Assembly (NCBI GenBank): GCA_045651745.1 | Contig: JAZRSW010000087.1 | Span: 1-11,025, forward strand | Direction: 5' to 3' | DNA from: UMGS172 sp045651745 | GTDB lineage: Bacteria > Bacillota > Clostridia > Oscillospirales > Acutalibacteraceae | Length of the DNA: 11,025 nucleotides | Shown: positions 7,083 to 11,025 of the stretch, one piece after another | Layout: each line of letters opens with the position of its first letter | How positions within the stretch are numbered: the stretch's first letter is position 1 | Notes under the pieces: generated by a model | The model's database searches: none | Told to the model about the DNA's origin: nothing | What the model saw: the letters and a program-made list of their open reading frames with translations, nothing else | Position numbers and translations under genes: made by a program

Positions 7083-8357
7083 ATGTTTGTAGATATTGCA
7101 AATATTCATATAAAAGCCGGTGACGGAGGTAACGGTAAGGTGTCTTTTCACCGTGAAAAATACGTTGCCGCAGGCGGTCCCGACGGTGGTGACGGTGGTC
7201 GAGGCGGTAATGTCGTATTCAAGGCAGATACCAATCTTTCCACCCTTGCCGATTTCAGATATAAGCGTAAATACTTGGCTGAAAACGGTCAACCCGGCGG
7301 TGCTTCGCGTTGTAACGGTAAATCTGCTCCTGATTTGATTCTTTACGTGCCGAAAGGTACTTTGGTAAAGGATAAGGAATCGGGCAGAATTATTGCGGAT
7401 ATTTCGGATGACGAGCCGGTTATTGTTGCAAAAGGCGGTAACGGCGGTTGGGGTAACAGCCATTTTGCTACTTCAACTCGTCAAATTCCTAAATTTGCAA
7501 AACCCGGTATTCCCGGTGAGGAAATTGATGTTACGCTTGAACTCAAACTGTTGGCTGACGTTGGTCTTATCGGCTTCCCGAATGTCGGAAAATCAACCTT
7601 TATTTCGGTTGTGAGTGAGGCTAAACCTAAAATCGCCAACTATCATTTTACAACATTAGTTCCCACATTGGGTGTTGTTCGTGTTGATGAGGGAAAATCA
7701 TTCGTTATGGCTGATATTCCCGGTATTATTGAGGGTGCAAGTGACGGTTTGGGTCTGGGACACGAATTTTTGCGTCACGTTGAACGTTGCCGTTTGCTTG
7801 TTCACGTTATTGATGTTGCAGGAAGCGAAGGTCGTGACCCGATTGACGATTTCAATAAAATTAATAATGAATTAAAATCATTTAGTCCCGAATTGGCAGA
7901 ACGTAAGCAGATTGTCGTTGCCAATAAATGCGATTTAACCGATGATGAAACACTTAAAACAGTACGCGAGTATTTTGAGGGTCAGGGTTACGAGTATTTT
8001 GAGTGTATGGCGGCTATTGCCGAGGGTACAAAGGACGTTATCAACTGTGTCGCTCGCGAGTTGGACAAACTTCCGCCGATTGTAAAATATGAGCCTGAAC
8101 CTATACCCGAAGAGGATTTCACTGTTGCTAAAAAGCGTGACTTCAGGCTTACTGTTGAGGATGGTGTGTTTATTATTGATGAAGCACCGTGGCTTTTGAA
8201 AATTTTGGAAACTGTTGACCCTGACGATTATGAGTCTTTGCAGTATTTTCAGCGTACACTTCACGCAAGCGGTATTATCAACGCACTTGAAAACGCGGGC
8301 GTTAAAGAGGACGACCTTGTTTGTGTTTATGATATTGAATTTAATTATGTACCGTAA
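7083..8357 (+). CDS. obg: GTPase Obg (ribosome assembly / stress GTPase)
   Basis: Obg proteins are slow-turnover GTPases that bind the 50S subunit during late assembly; in Bacillus they also affect stress signalling and sporulation. From the start at 7083 the protein has 424 residues in the usual three domains. First is a glycine-rich Obg fold (about 1-155, with AGDGGNGK and GGPDGGDGG motifs). Next is a G domain with GFPNVGKST (164-172), TTLVPTLG (190-197), DIPGIIEGA (211-219) and NKCD (281-284). Last is a C-terminal OCT domain (about 345-424). The usual G5 motif with Ser-Ala reads MAAIAEG here, a mild deviation. The gene follows the rpmA terminator by 29 nt and is followed 14 nt later by mrnC. 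It may depend on read-through from the rplU promoter, since no clear promoter fits the gap. Confidence 0.97.
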   Translation: MFVDIANIHIKAGDGGNGKVSFHREKYVAAGGPDGGDGGRGGNVVFKADTNLSTLADFRYKRKYLAENGQPGGASRCNGKSAPDLILYVPKGTLVKDKESGRIIADISDDEPVIVAKGGNGGWGNSHFATSTRQIPKFAKPGIPGEEIDVTLELKLLADVGLIGFPNVGKSTFISVVSEAKPKIANYHFTTLVPTLGVVRVDEGKSFVMADIPGIIEGASDGLGLGHEFLRHVERCRLLVHVIDVAGSEGRDPIDDFNKINNELKSFSPELAERKQIVVANKCDLTDDETLKTVREYFEGQGYEYFECMAAIAEGTKDVINCVARELDKLPPIVKYEPEPIPEEDFTVAKKRDFRLTVEDGVFIIDEAPWLLKILETVDPDDYESLQYFQRTLHASGIINALENAGVKEDDLVCVYDIEFNYVP

Positions 8358-8371
8358 AGTAGGGGATAGTA

Positions 8372-8758
8372 ATGGATGACGCTATGCTAAAAAGCCCGTC
8401 AACCTTGGCTTTTGTAGGTGATGCCGTTTTTGGACTTTTGGTTAGGACCTATCTTGCGGATGTTGAACGTCCTATCGGTCAACTTCACAAAAAATCGGTT
8501 GATTTTGTTAATGCCAACGCTCAAACCAAGGCTTTTGAAATTATAAAAGATATGTTGACCGAAAAGGAAATGTCGGTTTTTAAACGTGGACGTAACAACC
8601 ACGTTGGCGGTGTTCCGAAAAGTACAACTGTGGCTTCATATCATACTGCAACAGGTGTTGAGGCTTTGTTCGGGTATCTTCATTTATCAGGTCAAACCGA
8701 CCGTATAAATGAATTGTTTTCAAAAATAGTTGACGGAATGTTAAACGAAAATATGTAA
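8372..8758 (+). CDS. mrnC: Mini-ribonuclease III
   Basis: Mini-III is a homodimeric double-strand-specific RNase made only of the RNase III catalytic domain, with no dsRNA-binding domain. In Bacillus it matures the 5' and 3' ends of 23S rRNA, stimulated by ribosomal protein L3. The 128 residues show LAFVGDAVFGLLVR (12-25) with acidic Asp17, the KRGRNNHVGGVPKS stretch (71-84), and TGVEALFGYLHL (94-105) with Glu97, the expected pair of metal-binding acidic residues. AGGGG lies 6-7 nt before the ATG at 8372. It follows obg by 14 nt, so the two are probably one transcript. In B. subtilis mrnC sits beside cysS instead. A perfect-stem terminator follows the stop. Confidence 0.95.
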   Translation: MDDAMLKSPSTLAFVGDAVFGLLVRTYLADVERPIGQLHKKSVDFVNANAQTKAFEIIKDMLTEKEMSVFKRGRNNHVGGVPKSTTVASYHTATGVEALFGYLHLSGQTDRINELFSKIVDGMLNENM

Positions 8759-8760
8759 TT

Positions 8761-8793
8761 CAAAAAGCCAAAACGTAATGTTTTGGCTTTTTG
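8761..8793. terminator. Bidirectional intrinsic terminator between mrnC and the Asn-rich ORF
   Basis: CAAAAAGCCAAAAC (8761-8774) and GTTTTGGCTTTTTG (8780-8793) form a perfect 14-bp stem with a 5-nt loop. Each arm contains a run of five T when read from its own direction, so it can end the mrnC transcript (plus) and the polyasparagine ORF transcript (minus, stop codon 18 nt before the stem). Confidence 0.9.
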
Positions 8794-8811
8794 AGGTTGA
8801 ACAAAGCAATC

Positions 8812-8964
8812 TTATCTGTTATTATTGTTATTGTTCTTATTCTGGTTGTTGTTATTGTTATTGTTATTGTTATTGTTATTGTTGTTATTGTTATTCTGAT
8901 TGTTGTTATTATTCTTGTTCTGGTTATTATTGTTATTGTTGTTATTATTATTCTGGTTGTTCAT
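8812..8964 (-). CDS. Small ORF encoding a polyasparagine peptide (50 aa), function unknown
   Basis: I do not recognise a characterised family. The minus-strand ORF encodes 50 residues: Met1, 42 Asn, Gln at 4, 15, 23 and 41, Lys at 17 and 43, and Arg50. There is no hydrophobic segment, cysteine or signal peptide, so a soluble, probably disordered peptide is expected. Asn codons are mixed (22 AAC, 20 AAT). GGGGTG (8972-8977) lies 7 nt before the ATG and acts as a Shine-Dalgarno sequence, a promoter-like pair lies upstream, and the stop codon is followed by the reverse face of a strong terminator. These gene-like surroundings support a real gene. Against it, the composition is that of a trinucleotide/hexanucleotide repeat, and plus-strand frames across it are also open. 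Short Asn/Gln-rich hypothetical proteins occur in Clostridia as far as I recall, but I know of no assigned function. Confidence 0.6.
   Translation of the reverse strand: MNNQNNNNNNNNNNQNKNNNNNQNNNNNNNNNNNNNNNNNQNKNNNNNNR
8815..8961. repeat. Low-complexity NTT triplet tract with a GTTATT hexamer array
   Basis: On the plus strand 48 of 49 consecutive triplets are GTT, ATT, CTT or CTG; the first is TCT. Positions 8851-8880 are five exact tandem copies of GTTATT. Any slippage by 3 or 6 nt would keep the overlapping minus-strand ORF in frame and only change its Asn count. Confidence 0.9.
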
Positions 8965-8989
8965 AGTTTGTCACCCCGCTTTCATAATT

Positions 8990-9019
8990 ATTATCGACAG
9001 TAGGGTCAATTTTATTCAA
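8990..9019 (-). promoter_or_regulatory. Putative promoter of the polyasparagine ORF
   Basis: On the minus strand TTGAAT (9014-9019) is followed after 18 nt by GATAAT (8990-8995, 5 of 6 consensus), giving a leader of about 20 nt. A second pair, TTGACC (9004-9009) and TATGAA (8981-8986) with 17-nt spacing, would start transcription inside the ribosome-binding site and is less likely. The region also serves as the upstream region of the divergent methyltransferase gene. Confidence 0.4.
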
Positions 9020-9029
9020 GGAGGAATAT

Positions 9030-10391
9030 ATGTCATTACCCGAAAAATTTACCGAACGAATGAAACTGATTTTAAAAGACAAATATTGCCTTTTTGAAAA
9101 CGAATTCAATAATGACGCTTACCGTGCTTTAAGGGTAAACACTTTAAAATGTGACGGTATGATTTTAAAGGAAATTTTTTCCTTAAATGAGCCAACCACG
9201 TTTTGTGAAAACTCATATTATCTGCCCGAAACTGTGCAAAAACCGGGAAATCATCCGTTGCATCATGCAGGCGCTTTTTATATGCAAGAGCCGTCAGCGT
9301 CTTCTGTTGTTGAGGCTATAGGCATAGATGAAGGTGATTTTGTGCTTGATTTGTGCGCTGCACCCGGTGGAAAATCTACCCAAGCGGCCGCAAAACTAAA
9401 CGGTACGGGTGTACTTTTGTCAAATGAGTTTGTAGGTTCTCGCGTTGGTCCGTTAGTTTCAAATATCGAACGAATGGGCATAAGTAATGCAGTTGTAACT
9501 TCGGCTCGCCCTGATGTACTTTGCTCACAGTTGACCGAGGTTTTTGACAAGGTTATTGTTGACGCGCCGTGTTCGGGTGAGGGAATGTTCAGAAAAGAAA
9601 CGGCGGCCTTGGAAAACTGGAGTGTTGAAAACGTTTTAGCCTGTGCCGAGCGTCAAAAAAAGATATTAGAAAGTGCCGCTGAGTGTGTAAAAGAAGGCGG
9701 TAAAATAGTTTACAGTACCTGCACTTACGCTTTCGAAGAAAATGAGGGCGTTATTGCAGATTTCCTTAAAAATCATACTGATTTTCATTTGGTTAAACCA
9801 AAAATCAACATCGGCGAGGACGCTATGCAGGAGTTTGCACCCGATGTTACCAATATTCAATATGCCAGAAGAATTTTCAATTTTAACGGCGGTGAGGGAC
9901 ATTTTGTTGCGGTTATGCAACGTGACGGTGAATCCGATAAAACGGAAGTTCAATTTAACGTTAAAAATGATAAAAAGAGTGCAAATATTTTAAAAATATT
10001 TAATGAATTTTTTAAAGAAAACTTTATTGGTGAAACTCCTCATAATGTTCAAATTGTTGGTGATAAGGTGTATATTGTGCCGTTTGATTTCGGACTTTCT
10101 GGCGTGCAAATTGCACGTTCGGGAATTTTTGCAGGAACGGTGCGTAATAACCGTTTTGTACCCGAACACGCACTTTTTAATAATGCGAAGTTTACCGCCA
10201 AAAATGTGCTTGATTTAACTTTAGATGATAATAGAGTAGAAAAGTTTTTGCATGGTGAAGAAATTTATTGTGATACAAAATTAAAAGGATATACCAAGGT
10301 AAAGATTTGCGGTATACCTTTAGGTTTTGGTAAGGCGTCTAACGGTACTTTAAAAAATCATTATCCCAAAGGATTAAGAATATTAAAATAA
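9030..10391 (+). CDS. rsmF: RsmF/NOL1-NOP2-Sun family rRNA (cytosine-5) methyltransferase
   Basis: The enzyme transfers a methyl group from S-adenosylmethionine to C5 of specific cytosines, most likely in 16S rRNA. Within 453 residues, a short N-terminal RNA-binding part contains YRALRVNTLK (31-40). The SAM-binding motif I is DLCAAPGGKST (107-117), VDAPCSGEGMFRKE (177-190) carries the Cys181 used for release, and YSTCTY (228-233) carries the nucleophilic Cys231. The region after about residue 310 is the C-terminal RsmF-type extension, ending in a PUA-like stretch (KVKICGIPLGFGKAS, then NHYPKGLR). A strong AAGGAGG sits 5-6 nt before the ATG at 9030. The exact rRNA target cannot be read from sequence; Firmicute members of this family may modify several sites. 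A symmetrical terminator directly follows the stop codon. Confidence 0.93.
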   Translation: MSLPEKFTERMKLILKDKYCLFENEFNNDAYRALRVNTLKCDGMILKEIFSLNEPTTFCENSYYLPETVQKPGNHPLHHAGAFYMQEPSASSVVEAIGIDEGDFVLDLCAAPGGKSTQAAAKLNGTGVLLSNEFVGSRVGPLVSNIERMGISNAVVTSARPDVLCSQLTEVFDKVIVDAPCSGEGMFRKETAALENWSVENVLACAERQKKILESAAECVKEGGKIVYSTCTYAFEENEGVIADFLKNHTDFHLVKPKINIGEDAMQEFAPDVTNIQYARRIFNFNGGEGHFVAVMQRDGESDKTEVQFNVKNDKKSANILKIFNEFFKENFIGETPHNVQIVGDKVYIVPFDFGLSGVQIARSGIFAGTVRNNRFVPEHALFNNAKFTAKNVLDLTLDDNRVEKFLHGEEIYCDTKLKGYTKVKICGIPLGFGKASNGTLKNHYPKGLRILK

Positions 10392-10420
10392 AAAAGCGTA
10401 GTCGATTGACTACGCTTTTT
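10391..10420. terminator. Bidirectional terminator between rsmF and the radical SAM gene
   Basis: AAAAAGCGTAGTC (10391-10403) and GACTACGCTTTTT (10408-10420) form a perfect 13-bp stem with a 4-nt loop. T-runs lie on both sides, so it can serve the two convergent genes. It begins at the last base of the rsmF stop codon and ends 3 nt before the stop codon of the opposing gene. Confidence 0.92.
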
Positions 10421-10423
10421 CGT

Positions 10424-11025
10424 TTATCTAACCAAAAGTTCACCTTGTTGTAATTTTTGCCTTTTAAATTCTGAATTTATATAATTTAAAACTTTCTTTT
10501 TGTCGGCTGACCAGAGTGGTGCAATTAAATCTTTTTTAGCACCGTCACCTGTCAGGCGGTGAACAACAATTTTGGGTGGTATTCTTTTTAAACAGCCAAT
10601 TAAAAGTTTTGTGTATTCTTCTAAAGTTGGAAGTGTAAAACTGCCTGTGTCGTACATTTCGGCAAGTTTAGTACCCCTCAAAACGTGCAAAAGATGTATT
10701 TTTATACCGTCAACCTTTGTTCTGCCAATGTATTCAGCAGTTTTATATATCATTTCTTCGGTTTCAAATGGAAGTCCGATTATCATATGAACAACTACTT
10801 CTATACCGCTTCTTTTTAGGTTAAAAACAGCTTGGTCAAAGACAGATAAGTCGTATTGGCGGTTAATTATTTCAGCAGTGGTAGGGTGGATGGTCTGCAA
10901 CCCGAGTTCAACCCATACAGGTTTAATTTTATTAAGTTTTTCCAACAATTTTAACACAGCGTCAGGTAGGCAATCTGGTCTTGTTGCAATGGAAAGTGCG
11001 ACAATATCAGGGTGTGAAATGGCTT
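10424..11025 (-). CDS. TIGR01212/YtqA-type radical SAM protein, C-terminal part (5' end outside window)
   Basis: The reading frame stays open from the right edge to the stop at 10424-10426, so about 200 C-terminal residues are visible and the N-terminus, including the expected CxxxCxxC iron-sulfur motif, is outside. Visible motifs are ISHPDIVALSIATRPDCLPD near the edge, then VWVELGLQTIHPTTAEIINR, VHMIIGLPFETEEM, and KIHLLHVLRGTKL, all typical of the YtqA/TIGR01212 branch of Elp3-like radical SAM enzymes. A GTG at 10955-10957 is an internal Val codon rather than a start. The family's exact reaction is not certain to me; a tRNA- or RNA-modification role would fit the neighbouring rsmF but is inference. 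It ends at the shared convergent terminator. Confidence 0.9.
   Translation of the reverse strand, partial: AISHPDIVALSIATRPDCLPDAVLKLLEKLNKIKPVWVELGLQTIHPTTAEIINRQYDLSVFDQAVFNLKRSGIEVVVHMIIGLPFETEEMIYKTAEYIGRTKVDGIKIHLLHVLRGTKLAEMYDTGSFTLPTLEEYTKLLIGCLKRIPPKIVVHRLTGDGAKKDLIAPLWSADKKKVLNYINSEFKRQKLQQGELLVR

Noticed and set aside
8815..8961. CRISPR-like or tandem-repeat array
   Set aside because: The units are 3-6 nt simple-sequence repeats without spacers or longer palindromic repeats.
8778..8966. Plus-strand Cys/Tyr-rich ORF resembling a metallothionein-like peptide
   Set aside because: It starts in the loop of the mrnC terminator, lacks a ribosome-binding site, and its composition is simply the repeat read in another frame.
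8791..9003. Plus-strand ORF of about 70 residues, almost entirely Val/Ile/Leu, resembling a membrane peptide
   Set aside because: It is the complementary reading of the NTT repeat, starts at a TTG inside the terminator stem and has no ribosome-binding site.
10424..10957. A complete 177-residue protein starting at GTG 10957
   Set aside because: The same frame continues to the window edge with conserved family sequence (SIATRPDCLPD), so the GTG is an internal Val and the gene is truncated by the window.

Overview
The window looks like chromosomal DNA of a low-GC, spore-forming Firmicute of the class Clostridia, plausibly near Ruminococcaceae/Oscillospirales; the family placement is inference. 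Four things support this: a YpeB germination protein, the rplU-prp-rpmA cluster with an N-terminally extended L27, a short rhodanese-less ThiI paired with a NifS-type desulfurase, and a mini-ribonuclease III. There are no IS elements, phage genes, tRNAs, rRNAs or CRISPR arrays. The region is mostly ordinary housekeeping sequence.

Layout. (1) Positions 1-4477, minus strand: a tightly packed transcription unit reading cysteine desulfurase, thiI (1-nt gap), cinA (11-nt gap) and a class B sortase (43-nt gap) that runs off the left edge. A sigma-A-like promoter lies just upstream of the desulfurase. (2) Positions 4629-5960, plus strand: ypeB, divergent from the desulfurase and without its usual partner sleB next to it. 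(3) Positions 5976-7053, plus strand: a promoter, a putative L21 leader RNA, rplU, prp, rpmA and a strong intrinsic terminator. (4) Positions 7083-8793, plus strand: obg and mrnC, closed by a second terminator. (5) Positions 8812-8964, minus strand: a 50-codon ORF encoding an almost pure polyasparagine peptide. It has its own Shine-Dalgarno sequence and a plausible promoter, and ends at the back side of the symmetrical mrnC terminator. (6) Positions 9030-10391, plus strand: an RsmF-type rRNA m5C methyltransferase. (7) Positions 10424-11025, minus strand: the C-terminal part of a YtqA/TIGR01212-type radical SAM protein, sharing a symmetrical terminator with the convergent methyltransferase.

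The main theme is translation and the RNA it depends on: tRNA thiolation (desulfurase plus ThiI), ribosomal proteins L21 and L27 with the protease that trims L27, the ribosome-assembly GTPase Obg, 23S rRNA end maturation by Mini-III, and rRNA cytosine methylation. YpeB and the sortase are the spore and cell-surface components. The observation most worth following up is the unrecognised polyasparagine mini-gene at 8812-8964, which has the full set of gene-like signals around a slippage-prone repeat.
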